Made by a program: the position numbers and the translations under genes
In this document: one piece after another, positions 1-39,945 of the stretch
Numbering within the stretch: the first letter of the stretch is position 1
Layout: each line of letters starts with the position of its first letter
Notes under the pieces: model-generated
Databases searched by the model: none
The model's input: the letters and a program-made list of their open reading frames with translations, nothing else
Told to the model about the DNA's origin: nothing
NCBI RefSeq assembly: GCF_034702125.1
Contig: NC_085876.1
Span: forward strand, 12,770,253-12,834,252
Direction of reading: 5' to 3'
DNA length: 64,000 bases
DNA from: Engraulis encrasicolus
Taxonomy: Eukaryota > Chordata > Actinopteri > Clupeiformes > Engraulidae

Positions 1-89
1 GAGAGAGAGAGAGAGAGAGAGAGGGCGCAAGAGAGGGAGAGAGAGAGAGAGAGAGAGAGGGCGCAAGAGAGAGAGAGGGGGGAGAGGGG

Positions 90-159
<70 letters not shown>

Positions 160-697
160 CAGGTAGTCAACGAGCGACAGGACAGAGATGGATGGAGAGA
201 AAAAAGAGATAGATAAAAAGAGCAAGAGAGAGTGAGAGTGTGAATGTAAGAAAGTGTACAGGTATGTGGTTTGAGTGCAAAAGTGTGTGTGTGTAGACTG
301 TGTGAGTAAGTGGGAAAGTGTGTAAATGCATAAGTAAGTGTGTGTGAGTAAGTGAACACAGAGCAGTGGAATAGGGAGGTAAAACATTTTGTGTGTACAC
401 AGTATATGCGTTTGTGTGTGTGTGAATGTGTTTATGTGTATATGTGTGTGCATGCGTGTGTGTATTTGTGTGTGTGTTCATTCTGTTTGGCCAAGCTTGC
501 GTGTGTAGGTAACTGAGTGTCCATTCATGTGGATTAAGGACTGGACAGGGTTTCACTGCAACTCAACACCTCAACACTTCGCACGCCACCACCACATTAA
601 AAATGTACCACTCCGGCATTCACCTTCACCGGCCCTGACCCAAAGAACTGCCTCTTCCTCTCCCTCTCCCTCTCCATCTCTTCACTCTCTCTCTGTT

Positions 698-730
<33 letters not shown>

Positions 731-837
731 GTATCATTCCAATAAAGGACTTAACACTCTAAAAAGGTATTTTTCTGCCACTCCCTCTTTCTCTTCTTTC
801 TCTCTCTGAACTTTTTATCTGTTTATCTTTCTTTACT

Positions 838-937
<100 letters not shown>

Positions 938-2105
938 CTTCATGACAACAAACACCACAGAGGCCCAGACTGATCCATTGTCTCATTGTTGTGCTCCGGG
1001 TCCCCTGTCATTTCTCAAAAGGCCATGATTGAGAGATGGTTCCCCCTTTTTTTGTATTTTGGTAGGGAGCCCAGGCGGTTGAGTTGAGTTGAACGGAGCC
1101 AAAAGAAACATGACTAAATTATACAGGGCCGGCAATCGGGAGGAAAATAAAAGCCGTCGGGTCACGTGACCCGGATCGAAGCCACCGCATTGGTCGAACA
1201 GTTTTTCCATTGACAAACAAAGCCTTTGTTGTGGACCGCTTGTCTAGGAAGCGAGGTCATGTTAACAGTTCAGTGGTTTTTTTAATATTGCTCATCGTTT
1301 GGGCCCCGCATTAAGGAGGGTGAGGGGTGGTGGGGGAGTGGTGGGGGGGTCACCATAGTTGGGATGTCACGGTCTTATTGTCTGCCCGTATGACATGCAG
1401 CATACGATATCGATCCACCCTGCAGGTTAAGAAATGGTCACCCCTCCTTTGTGTTCTTGGTCTTGTTTTTGTTTGGTTGGTTTTTACATACACACACACC
1501 ACCATCACTCTTCCTCCTCGTTGCTGATGTTCAGCAATGATAAATTCCTTCAGTGCTGTGCTGGATTTTTTTCCTTCTTCATCTTTCTTTTTTTTCTTTT
1601 TTTTGAAGGGAGGGATTTTAGCTGCCAACAGAGTGCAAAAGCTAAGGGAACCAGGAACAATATCTCCGGAGGGGGCTACTGTCCCAGTCACAGGGAGAAT
1701 GTGACCATCTGTGGACGAGGGGGCCTATTTTCTTTCTCCCTTTGCCGCTAACTCTACCACTGCTTCTGATACTGCTGCTGTTGCTGCTGCTGTTGCGGCT
1801 CTGGGAACCGCTCTTGTTTGCAGAGTGTGGAGGGTGGAGGGCGACTCTCACCCTGTCCCAAGGGAAAGTCGGGGTCTTTGTAGAACAAGTGGGGTGGATA
1901 TTTTTCAACGATTTTTTTTTTCAAACAAACATGCTGTGGCACTTCACACTTTGCCCCTTACCCACCCCACCCGCCCTTCTCCCACCCCACCCACCCTTCT
2001 CCCACCTCACTCTACTTCCCTCTCCCCCTCTTCTGTAGTCCCTTATCCTCTCTTCCATTTTTTTTCTCAGTTTGTTCTTTACACTTCTTTTGTGCTCTCT
2101 CTCTT

Positions 2106-2199
<94 letters not shown>

Positions 2200-2200
2200 C

Positions 2201-2235
<35 letters not shown>
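2106..2235. repeat. (CT)n microsatellite
   Basis: CT dinucleotides with a few TTTC and CCTC interruptions. Confidence 0.97.
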
Positions 2236-2238
<3 letters not shown>

Positions 2239-2850
2239 ACTTTCTTTCCTTCTCCCACTGTCTTTCTCTCTCCTTGCCCTGATTGTCTGGAGCGATGAGG
2301 TCATTGGCTTTGTTTGGTTTTTACTAAAGAGCTCATGGTCACACTTAAGTGAAGTCTTTTGGGTAAAGGGAGAGCCTGGGGAACAGGGGAGGGGGTAGAG
2401 AGAGGGGTGAGATGTGTGCCCCCCCCAAAAAAACCCTCTTCCATTCTCCTCTGAGATCGACGGCCAAATGGGACGGTTGTGTTAAAAATGGTAGGGCCCT
2501 GCAAAAACCGCACGCTCTCAAATGGCCTGTGTGTTGGTCCAGCAGCCTGGTCTACAACCTCCTCCCTCCAAGGTTTTAACGCCCCATAAACTCCCATGTA
2601 CTTTAGACGCTGCTTGCCACAGTATATTCCATGAATCTCCACATGACATAACACAAGCAGCAGACGAGGCTCACAAATTTGGAGTCAGGAAGCCATTAAA
2701 GAAGGTACAGTTGGGGTCGCATGCTACCACAAAGCGTAGCCACACAGCTAAGCTAAATCACAGGCCTTTGGGGTTTATTTGGTGAGAAGAAATACTCACA
2801 GTCCCCATCGGTTCCCCGTGGCTTTTCTGGTTCCAATGTGTTTAATCTTG

Positions 2851-2943
2851 AAAAACTGATCGTACCGTCCAGTGCTTGTGTTGAAGAATATCTTTGTGTG
2901 TTTGCTCTCGTTTACAGGAGGCACAAGAGACATCGGTTCAGCC
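2851..2943 (+). repeat. Degenerate copy of the mtss1 exon 3098 acceptor edge
   Basis: Matches 3005-3123 of the real exon edge: shared TGCTTGTGTT, AATATCTTTGTG, TTTGCTCTCGTTT, CAG, then 26 exon bases (GGAGGCAC..GACATCGGTTC). The AG at 2916-2917 is intact. The copied reading frame meets TAA at 2953-2955. Confidence 0.8.
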
Positions 2944-3097
2944 GATTGCCTTTAAGGCTTTGATGTGCGTATCCCTGTAAAGCCTGAACTTTGAGAGAAT
3001 AGACAAAATTTGATCATCCTGTCCTGTGCTTGTGTTTGACGGAGAATATCTGTGTGTTTGACGGAGAATATCTTTGTGCGTTTGCTCTCGTTTCCAG

Positions 3098-24888
<21,791 letters not shown>

Positions 24889-26412
24889 GAGCCTCCGCGG
24901 CCACCTAACACGACTACAGCTGCTGCTGCTGCTACACAACGCGGGCTGTAAGCAGTGATATAAAGTGTTGGTTGTGGGGTGTGAGGTGGGTTTGGTGTCT
25001 GAACATGTAGCAAAAGGGTGAGGATGTGTTACACGACTGCCGTGTATCCATGCCTGTATAAGTAGGAGAGGACATGTGGGGCCTATTCCAAAAAGGTGGT
25101 TTCGTCACTAACCCAGCTAAATTAAGCCAGAGTGAGCTGTAAATGTACTACTAGTATAAGACACTTAAGGTGTCAGTTAAAATGACAAGATTTACCACTT
25201 GCTCTGAGTTAAAGGTGAGGTGAGGGTGTGCACATCTCAGGAAATGGTGCAGGACATAGGCTAACTGGAGGCATGGGGTGAGGAGTTCGCTTTTTCCCCT
25301 TTTTTTTACTATTCCATGGCAGGATTATGTTCTCTCTATGTGAATATGATGACAAAAGTCAAAACGTAATCCTACCATGGAATAATAAAAATCAAGAAAA
25401 AAGGATTTTCAGTGTGCGGACTCCTCACTCCAAACCACTTGTTTTGAGTTAACATACCCCGGTAAGTGACTAAGTCTGCTTTCTGGAATATGCCCATTGT
25501 CCCCTGTCTGAATGAGGTGGTGTGAGATATATATATTTGTGTGTCGGTCTGTGAGAAGGGAGGGAGACTGGAGCATTTGATTTTAATATTTCCATGACTT
25601 TTCAGAAAATAGACAAAAGGCTCTGTCTTTGTTTTATGTTTTTTTTCATTTGTACATAAGTAATTCTAATTCTATTTTGAAGTGTTATATAGTATGTTTA
25701 TGTTTTTTCTTTGTTTTGTCACTGAAGCTCCATTTGTTGAACACCCCTGCTCTGGAAAACAAAAAGGTGCCAAAACGTTTTTTTTTTTCTCCCTTCCAAC
25801 AGTCATTTCTCTTTATAGGATTTATCTTTTCTGTGAAAATGCCAGAGATTAAATAAAAAGTGAAGCTACGTTACCGTTTAGGATGGACAATCTACTAGCC
25901 TAGGGGGGAAAAACAGAAATTAAGATAGTGCACTAGGAATCCGACAGAACGGCAATATGGCATCTTCATCTGAAGTCTCTTGTGAACTTCCTATCTGGTC
26001 CCCCCTTTGATATGGTCCTATAAATGAGCATGCACGCCCAGACATGCAGACTCTTTTCTACGACCAGTCTTTTCTGAAGACAGGGAGAGCGAGATGCACC
26101 ACAGGCAGTTGATTGGGTACGGTGGTACTGTAAATAGATTAAAAGCTTATCTAATTACTTTGTATCTTTCGGCTGAAATGTGGATAAGAAGCAAACATGA
26201 TTATGTCAGAGTTATTTCAAAACTGAAGCTTTAGTATCTCTTCATCCCCATCACGTCAAAGTAAACACATCTGTTTTCAATACAATGCACTTCATTGGAG
26301 TGACACACTTTGACACTAGCTGAAGTGTAGATGAACCCAAGGATGTTTGAAAGGCAATAGCCTCGCTCAACCCAAGGTCAAACAGTACTTTTAAGTTGAA
26401 GTTTGGAGATGA

Positions 26413-26487
26413 ACATGTGTGCCGATAACTTTCAGGGGGCTATCAATCAATTATAGATAGCCCCCTGAAAGTTATCGGCACACATGT
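26413..26487. repeat. Perfect palindrome, 32-bp arms, 11-base loop
   Basis: Arm 26413-26444 (ACATGTGTGCCGATAACTTT...) is the exact reverse complement of 26456-26487; the loop is AATCAATTATA. It lies in the presumed mtss1 3' UTR. Confidence 0.95.
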
Positions 26488-27537
26488 GCACTTGAGCTTT
26501 TCAATAGACTGACTTTTATATCTTTCTGTTACATCATAGGGAGGGAAGATGTCGCCATCACCTAATCTTCATTAACTGGTGAAAATGTACATTTTTATAT
26601 GGGAAGCTACTTCAGTTTAAGCTTTGTATTTTCAAAAGGAATTCTTCTCATACCTACAAATATTGTAACTTATTTACACACATGTAGCCCCCCTGCAAGG
26701 ACAGGAGGCCTTTGAAGAAAGTACATTTCTCCCACAACCACCACATCAGTTAAGTATTCATCACCTCTCTGACGCAAGACCATAACAGTCTTAATCTGCC
26801 CCCACCCACCCTATTTAAAGTGCTAGCTTGGCTACACTCGTCAACATTATGTTCTTCTCATTTCAAAAAGGTATAAGAGAAATGTATTTCTGCATGTTGC
26901 TTTCAAAGTATTATTAAAGAGCATTAAAAACTATTTATCCAGATGAATTCCCTTTCCTCCCCATCTCAACACATCCCCACTTTAGAACTGTTGAATATAT
27001 TTGTACAGCGACTGAGGTCTGTGCCGTTGTCCCAGAGAGAGGGCAGTCCTCTATAACGTGTGTAGAAGCAGAGTAGCTGATGCATATACGCCATGCATAT
27101 GATGCTGACCTTTTGACCTGTCTGCACCTGTGTGGTATACTGTCTTGATTACGACCTTAGTGGTTTAACTATAAATGTCAAACGACTCTAGCCGTCACTG
27201 TGTTTTCTTTCTCTCTTTGTTTTGTTTTGATTTTTTTTTCCAGAGTACAGCTGTTTAGGTAAGTTGCCAAATGTTACCTTTGTATAAAAAAGAACAAAAT
27301 AATCCAGATATCGAAGAGGACATAAGTTTGTGTTTCTAACCCAATGTTATAAAGCAGGTGATCAGACGTCAGGATTTCTTAGACACTGTTGCTAACGCTC
27401 GCTTCAGTACCTTGTCTGTGTATGAAGAGTTGATTTTCTTTTGTTTATATGTTTTATATCTGGTCTTCTTCGGCCTTTCAAAGATAGTACCCGTTTCTGT
27501 AGATCTATTCCTGTCAAACAGTTGAATCCAACTTACA

Positions 27538-27558
27538 AATAAAGGTGTTGAAAATAAA
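27538..27558 (+). promoter_or_regulatory. Distal poly(A) signals of mtss1 (two AATAAA)
   Basis: Two AATAAA hexamers 9 bases apart, followed by a T-rich stretch, mark the likely distal 3' end. The opposing ndufb9 signal (27642-27647) is about 85 bases further on. Confidence 0.5.
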
Positions 27559-27641
27559 ACTTGGTTGCATTTGTTCTACTTCTATCCTCCGACACAATAA
27601 TTCAGACTGGTCTGAACTGTATAGGATTTTACAATATACAT

Positions 27642-27647
27642 TTTATT
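27642..27647 (-). promoter_or_regulatory. Poly(A) signal of ndufb9
   Basis: Plus-strand TTTATT reads AATAAA on the minus strand, about 230 bases past the ndufb9 stop. It places the transcript end near 27620, almost touching the mtss1 end. Confidence 0.5.
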
Positions 27648-27875
27648 TATAACTTCATCAAACCATTCACCATTCAGTTAACAGGAACAACAGGTCCTAA
27701 TACATGTTTTAAACAGGAAGGTGAGGGTTGCCATCTACAGTTTGTTACCAATCCCACACTGGTAAATAAAGTGTAATTACATCTTGCTCAGGGCCAGCTG
27801 TATGGTTTAAAATACATCCTATACCGTCTCAGGACGTGCTGTGACAACGCATCTGGCCGGTGGTGACAGTCACTC

Positions 27876-30800
27876 TTACATGGGACGCTGCCTGGGGCGG
27901 GTGACATACTGCCACCACAGAGGGGGGAGGTCTCCCTCCTTCCTGGCAGGAGGAAGGTCCTCGGTCAGGGGGCCTCCAGCTGGGGTCTCCTCTGCAAGCT
28001 GCTGGACCTGAGGGGGAAAAACACACAAGAACCAACAGGTTTACAGTGCTTCCTGCAGAATTTTCATTATTCAAGGACTCGTAGGGGGCTAACTGGTATC
28101 AGAGACACAAAATTATGAACATTGGAAAGGCTATTCTGTGCATTTTCACAAGATATGAAAACCCTAAAAGTATACAGGTTGGTGAGTACACTTATGTTCA
28201 CCAACTTCTTTACATACAAATTACATCCACAACATAACATCTTTGATCTTTTCAGGGTACCTACTAGTCAAAGTGGTAGGTGTTTGTTGTCAAAGTGGGT
28301 GGCTTAGCAATAAAGTGCTGGGGGAAACCTTGGTTTACAATACAACGCAATACTAACGGCTGTGGCTCACAAACCACATGGCACAATAACGAAGGGTGGT
28401 AGCTCACGGACCTTTAACCTGGTGTTGCAGACGTGTTTTGTTTCACAGGTTTTACCATAATCTCTCCACCAGGATTTCTTTTGCTCTCAGTATTTTATTT
28501 TTTTTCGTGATGTAAAACCCGAAACGTCACGAAAAAAATAAAATATTGGGAGCAAAAGAAATCCTGGTCGTGCAGCGGACTTTTTCTCAGAATCTTCACT
28601 TGTGGTCCTGCTCCCAGGTCAGACGTTCCTGTGGATGTGCGAGCTTTCCACCATTACCCCAAGTTTGGTTGTCAAAACATCTGTAAAAACGGTAGGGGTG
28701 GGTGATATGACTATATTAAATCATGAATCGTTATATCGATACAAGATCGTCTCGAATCTGCCGAAGTGGAGAAATCGTATAGATTGTCTTGCAGTAAGGA
28801 TGTCAGTATCAGAATCAGAGTGATGTTTACATATTACTGTTGTTGTTTTCACTTTATCACTTCACATTATTGTATTCCAATTGTGCACTTTATGAGAGTG
28901 TCATCAGTGTGTTAACATTTTACTAACTGCAAAAGTACAATTCATTCTTTATTTGTGACAGACACAATGGTCCATACCATACATATACAAATTACGAAAG
29001 GTTAAATAAGAGACAGACAAGGATAAAATTAATGAAAAACACAAGATAGGCCTACAGAAATCAAACATAAAGACACTGTCGCCTGAGCTCAGAAGAGAAC
29101 CTTACAGAACTCTTGGCCGGGTTTACCAGAGATTCAACTATGCTATTTTGGGAGCAATCCAGTCGTCTCATGAATTTCAACATTAAATTTCTCAGGACTG
29201 CATCACACCCAGGGATATTGGAGTGGACAAACATACAGCTGGCACTGGACCATCTGGTATATGACAGTTGTTTTTTGTTGTTGTTGTTTTTTTTCCGATG
29301 GAAGATAAGATTTTTTTTGATGGATCAAAATCGAGATTTTATGTAAACAAATCGTGATATGACATTTTTGCCATATCGCCCACCCCTATCTCCAGGCCTT
29401 TTTTGAGCATTTTTGGGGTGGAAATCATCAGCCTCATCTGGCAACTCTGCTTATGGTTCACAAATATTTGGATAAGAGCAGAAAAGGCCAAACTCTCTTG
29501 CTTATTCTCTTTACTAAAGCTTTTAATGCACCAGTCCAGGTTACACAGGCGCATTTCAGTCTGAAGCTGTTCTCAGTGTGTTGTCTTTTCTTTTTTTTCT
29601 CCAGAATTGTATTTTATTTTTTAATTAGTAACATGCCTACTACAACGGTTACACCATACACAAGTAGGTCAACGATGGCCCCAATAAACCCCAATCAAAT
29701 AAATAACAGTGTGTGGTCTCCTCTACACTCGCCTCCAAAAGAGTTGTCGCCTATCCATCTGTTTGGAATAACAGCTAATAACCTGACTTTCAATTAATCA
29801 CTTGACTTCAGAAGTCACTCATATGAAAGCTACAACCCTCCTGAATGAAAATGTATGTACAAAAATAAATTTCATGCACCAAAGACAGATTGACCCTTTA
29901 TTGAACACAGACAGGGCAGATTTTCACAAGACAAAAGTTTTGTCGCCTATGGAACATAATGTGAAAATGAGCAGATAAGTCACTTCAAAACACTTCAAAT
30001 ACGCAGATTGGGTGTCATACTTAATCACTGAATCAATCTCACCTCTCCAGAAAATCGACTTTGGCCTTAGGTGTATGTTTAGGGTCATTGTAATCATGGA
30101 AAGGAACACAATGCAAATCAATGGAGTTCAATGAGAGATGGTGACATATTCGCTATTCGTAGAGCAATACATGTTTAACTTCATGATTTAATCAATGACA
30201 AAAGCCCTCAAACACCTGCGGCATGCATGCAGCTCCTCATAAGAGCTGTATCTGTACCATGTTTCACTTTATGCACCATTTCTCTTTTTTCATATTCTTC
30301 ATCTCCAACACCATATAGTTCTGATGCTATCAGTTCTGAAACGGTTGATCTTGGGATCTTGATTTCAGAGTATGAGTCCCATTAGCCTTCATTTTTGTCA
30401 GAATTAGGCCTGACATACTCTTGGCTGGCTTTTTTGAGACAGGACAGTGGGAGAGACTTCTTTGGTGTAAAAGGTGAAGAATTTGGAAAAAAATACATGG
30501 TGCCTAAAGTCAAACATGGGAGGGATACAGCTCTTATGTGGAGCTGCATGCATGCTGCTGGTGTGTGAGGGCTTTTATCATTGATTACATCATGAATTTA
30601 AAAATGTATTGCTCTACGAATAGCAAATATGTCACCATCTCTCATTGAACTCCATTGATTTTTCATTGTGTTGCTTTCCATGATTACAATGACCCTAAAC
30701 ATACACCTAAGGCCAAAGTTGATTTTCTGGAGAGGTGTGAGTGAACCAGTGATTAAGTATGACACCCGATCTGCGTATTTGAAGTGTTTTGAAGTGACTT

Positions 30801-31797
30801 ATCTGCTCATTTTCACATTATGTTCGATAGGCGACAAAACTTTTGTCTTGTCAAAATCTGCCCTGTCTGTGTTCAATAAAGGGTCAATCTGTCTTTGGTG
30901 CATGAAATTTATTTTTGTACATACATTTTCATTCGAGAGGGTTGTAGCTTTCATATGAGTGACTTCTGAAGCCAAGTGATTAATTGAAAGTCAGGTTATT
31001 AGCTGTTATTCCAAACAGATGGATAGGCGACAACTCTTTTGGAGGCGAGTGTACTGTATCTGGTGACTTTTATTGTACTCAAAGGCACCAACAACTATCC
31101 CAACAACTGAAATTCAAAAACCTTTAACCAAATAGCACAAAACACTAGGGCTGTGGCTCACAGACCTCTAACTTGGTGTCACAGACCTTTAACCACAATC
31201 TCTCTTCTTCTTGTTGTTGTGCAGTGGTGTACCAACCTTTAACCACATTGCACTGTAAAGCAGGGCAGTAGCAGACCTTAAATGTTATGAACACAGACTT
31301 TGTTTCAAAAACCAACCCAGAAGCATTCGCATCGCAGAGAAAGGCCATCTAACATATTGCCTACAAAACCAGAAGACAGTCATTGTATATTTTGTCAAAA
31401 TTAGGTCATATTGTAAGTTGATATTGGGCATTGGCTGCATGTTGGATTGGGAAGTATGCCCACTTCCATAAGTTTATTCATCATCAATGTTTCAGTAGTT
31501 ACTACTAGGGATGCAGGATATATCGGCCAGATGTATCGGCCGATATTTGACATTTCTCAACACATCGGACATCGGTCTGATGGGTAAAACTGGGCCGATG
31601 TTAACGCCGATGTTTTTTTTTCACATGTTACGGTTCTAAAAGATTGGACTTGACGGTGACTTTCATTGTTTGTCTTCAAGTTTGTCTCTATTTTTTATCT
31701 AATTTTATCACAGGGAGTTAAAAAGTGTTTTTGGAAATAAAAGGACATTTAAAAATTGTTTTGATTGCATCATTGTCAGTCTGTATTAAATGTTATC

Positions 31798-31831
<34 letters not shown>

Positions 31832-33515
31832 ATCATTATCGCATAATATCGGTTATCGGCCAAAATCGCATTATCAATATTGGATATTGGTATCGGCCAA
31901 AATGTTTCACATCGTGCATCCCTAGTTACTACACTTTGCATTTGCAGGGTAGCATCCAGCCCTAAAATATTGTACATCTCTAATTTAATTCTGCACCATG
32001 AGAACGTCTTGCAACAACAATGACTAAAGTTGCATGACCACCAATGCATACAAGTGACCAAAGGAGTAGAACTCATTTCCTTATGTTAAAACTAAACAGC
32101 TGCAGCAATGTGCACGTTTTCCATTACAGACGTGTTTGTCTTGCGAATCTCCCAGGTGGCATGCTCTTGAGCAGTGGTTCTTAACCAGGGGTGCGGGCAC
32201 CCCCTGGGGGTGCGCCAGAGATTTCTGGGGGTGCACGGAATTTTTTTTGTGTTGAGGTTGTGACCAAAATTCTGATTCTAAACCTCATAATTAGGCAAAA
32301 TCAAAAACAAATTAAAACATGTTTTGGACCTAATGTAAAGTCATTAAAGAAGTGATTAATGTCTAAAGCAAGAATCATTGTAATTATTTACTTAAGTAAT
32401 TTTTTTGGTGCGTATACACGTATAGACGTTTGGTTTGGGGGTGCACAGCTTGTCTTGGGCACAGGTTAGGGGGTGCTTCAAGAAAAGAGGTTAAGAACCA
32501 CTGCTCTTGAGAACTCTGTATCCTTATTTCATGAAACAAAACCGGACATTATAGCTTCCAACCAGGCGTTATCAACACAGAAGGAATATGCAAAGGAGTC
32601 AATCTGATGTAGGGATTTTCAACTTTGTCTGCCACTGTATAACCACTGTAAAATAAAGTAACTTAACACAGATGTGCCTTACCTCTCTGTCCCATGACTG
32701 GGCCCTCAGCGCCTTCCACTGCTCTCTCTTGGAGAAGTAGTCAGGGTACATGGCTTTCTCAGAGGGATGCCAGTGATCCAAGACCCAGTTAGGAACCTAA
32801 AGTCACAACAAGGAGAGGGGATGCGAATCAAGTAATGAAATGCAAACTAAGTCCAAGCAAAGTAAGCAAGGCCACACATATATACACTGCAAATTGGCCG
32901 GGTCTTACCTTATAACACTCGTGTCTCTCGTAAGATGTACCTCCAGGAGATTCAGGGAAGATGTAAGGCTGGGGATGTTGGTTTGCCCAGAATTCCTCCT
33001 CACCAGCTTTGAGCATCATAGTGGCTTTGCCCATGTCCTTCTCATTTCGGTTCTCGTCAAACCTTGCCCTCAGCAGACATGCGTAAAAGCGATATTTGTC
33101 TCTGTAGCAAGGAGAAGATACAACGTGTTACTGCAAAACAGAACTTGACCAATCAGACTAGAGCATAAGAGTGGCTAGACGAGTTCTCAGCATTGACAGA
33201 GGCATAATTTACTACTTATCTTTGTGCCAATGACATGAAATGGCTTGAGATATCAGTTGTCCGACAACAAGTGAAGTCTCAAGCTAATGTTGTGACCGAT
33301 TGGCCTCTCGACTACGACTAGCTCGTCTGAGCTGGCTACGTTAGCATGGCAAGTTAGCAACTGTCCCCAGTCCACTAGCAAGATTTAGATAAGCATTTCT
33401 TGCAGGAAATGGACGATGTCGTTACTTACCTAAATACACACCACGATTCGATGTGCCTCAGAGACTTCTTATAAAGTCGAAGGACCTTTTGATGATGGGT
33501 AAGATACCCAGCCAT
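27876..33515 (-). CDS. ndufb9: NADH:ubiquinone oxidoreductase subunit B9 (complex I accessory subunit)
   Basis: Four coding exons on the minus strand: 33515-33430 (ATG start), 33101-32909, 32796-32683 and 28007-27876 (TAA stop). They total 174 residues against 179 in human. It is an accessory subunit in the membrane arm of mitochondrial complex I and a member of the LYR family. Exon 1 carries the LYR-like helix ([20 protein letters not shown]); exon 2 has the conserved [20 protein letters not shown] and [12 protein letters not shown]; exon 3 [13 protein letters not shown]; exon 4 ends [17 protein letters not shown]. All splice sites are GT-AG in consistent phase. Intron 3 (28008-32682) is 4.7 kb and consists largely of transposons. 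It is head-to-head with tatdn1 and tail-to-tail with mtss1. Confidence 0.97.
28468..28568. repeat. Imperfect palindrome, ~45-bp arms, 10-base loop
   Basis: Arm 28468-28513 (ACCAGGATTTCTTTTGCT...) pairs with 28524-28568 with about two mismatches and one T-run length difference. Confidence 0.9.
28693..29388. mobile_element. hAT-like element with TAGGGGTGGG termini
   Basis: Ends TAGGGGTGGGTGATATG and CATATCGCCCACCCCTA are inverted repeats. Internal ATCGATACAAGATCG / AAATCGTGATATG blocks are also present. No clear target duplication. Confidence 0.75.
29726..31051. mobile_element. Near-palindromic Tc1-like element (two inverted 3' ends)
   Basis: TA-flanked termini CACTCGCCTCCAAAAGAG and CTCTTTTGGAGGCGAGTG. 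Inverted similarity continues inward for about 600 bases to a centre near 30390. Each arm holds [10 protein letters not shown] (from 30688 on +, and the mirrored site near 30075-30100 on -), recalling the DNDPKHT block of Tc1 transposases, followed by stops. Neither arm is an intact gene. Confidence 0.8.
31506..31924. mobile_element. hAT-like element with perfect 8-bp target duplication
   Basis: Termini TAGGGATGCA / TGCATCCCTA; GTTACTAC at 31498-31505 and 31925-31932. Internal TATCGGCC repeats and a 30-base A run at 31801. Confidence 0.92.
32172..32503. mobile_element. hAT-like element with perfect 8-bp target duplication
   Basis: Termini CAGTGGTTCTTAACC / GGTTAAGAACCACTG; CTCTTGAG at 32164-32171 and 32504-32511. 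Internal GGGGGTGC repeats. Confidence 0.93.
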
Positions 33516-33864
33516 AGCTTGTGTCCTCTGTCACCTTCTCGACGACGAGAGAACTGAATTCTGGGATCATGGAGGGTGTTTGGGTTTCCCGTTTGTTGTG
33601 TCTAATAATTGCGCCCCTTAAATATATTTTTAACTACTGCATACTATTGGACTAAATTTGTGTAATATTTTTGATACTTTCTGTGTTTAAAAAATATTTT
33701 ATTCACATAGTTCACTGTTGCTGGCACTTCGAGGAAAAATATCGTAATTATGTAGCTAGTTACCATCTATTACAATCTTTACGGTTCATGGAATTATGGG
33801 AGTTGCCAAACTTGCATGTGCATTTTTCTGTTCTTCCAGCCTGTCCAAAATTAATACCATCGCT
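33516..33864. promoter_or_regulatory. Shared bidirectional promoter of ndufb9 and tatdn1
   Basis: Only 349 bases separate the two ATG codons, which diverge. The half nearer ndufb9 is GC-richer; the rest contains an AT-rich stretch (TTAAATATATTTTTAA). Motifs such as ATTCTGGGATCATGG and GGAATTATGGGAGTTG loosely resemble ZNF143-type sites common in divergent mitochondrial gene promoters; that identification is tentative. The same head-to-head arrangement is known in mammals. Confidence 0.7.

Positions 33865-39945
<6,081 letters not shown>

Larger units (their letters stand above)
24889..27565 (+). other. mtss1: Probable 3' UTR of mtss1
   Basis: No further coding exon is seen after the TGA. AATAAA signals occur at 25852-25857 (after AGATT) and at 27538-27543 and 27553-27558; the last pair lies just before the convergent ndufb9 transcript end. 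The region contains a 28-base reverse-complement pair around 25313-25385 (TTCCATGGYAGGATTA-type) and the perfect palindrome at 26413-26487. Confidence 0.6.

Noticed and set aside
1711..2398. Leu-Ser or Arg-Glu repeat reading frames (also 759-986, 18200-18634, 62614-62828)
   Set aside because: They are translations of (CT)n/(GA)n tracts.
29924..30958. Mirror-image short frames with [12 protein letters not shown] as a small gene
   Set aside because: They are the opposite strand of the NDPKHT transposase remnant in the palindromic Tc1 element.
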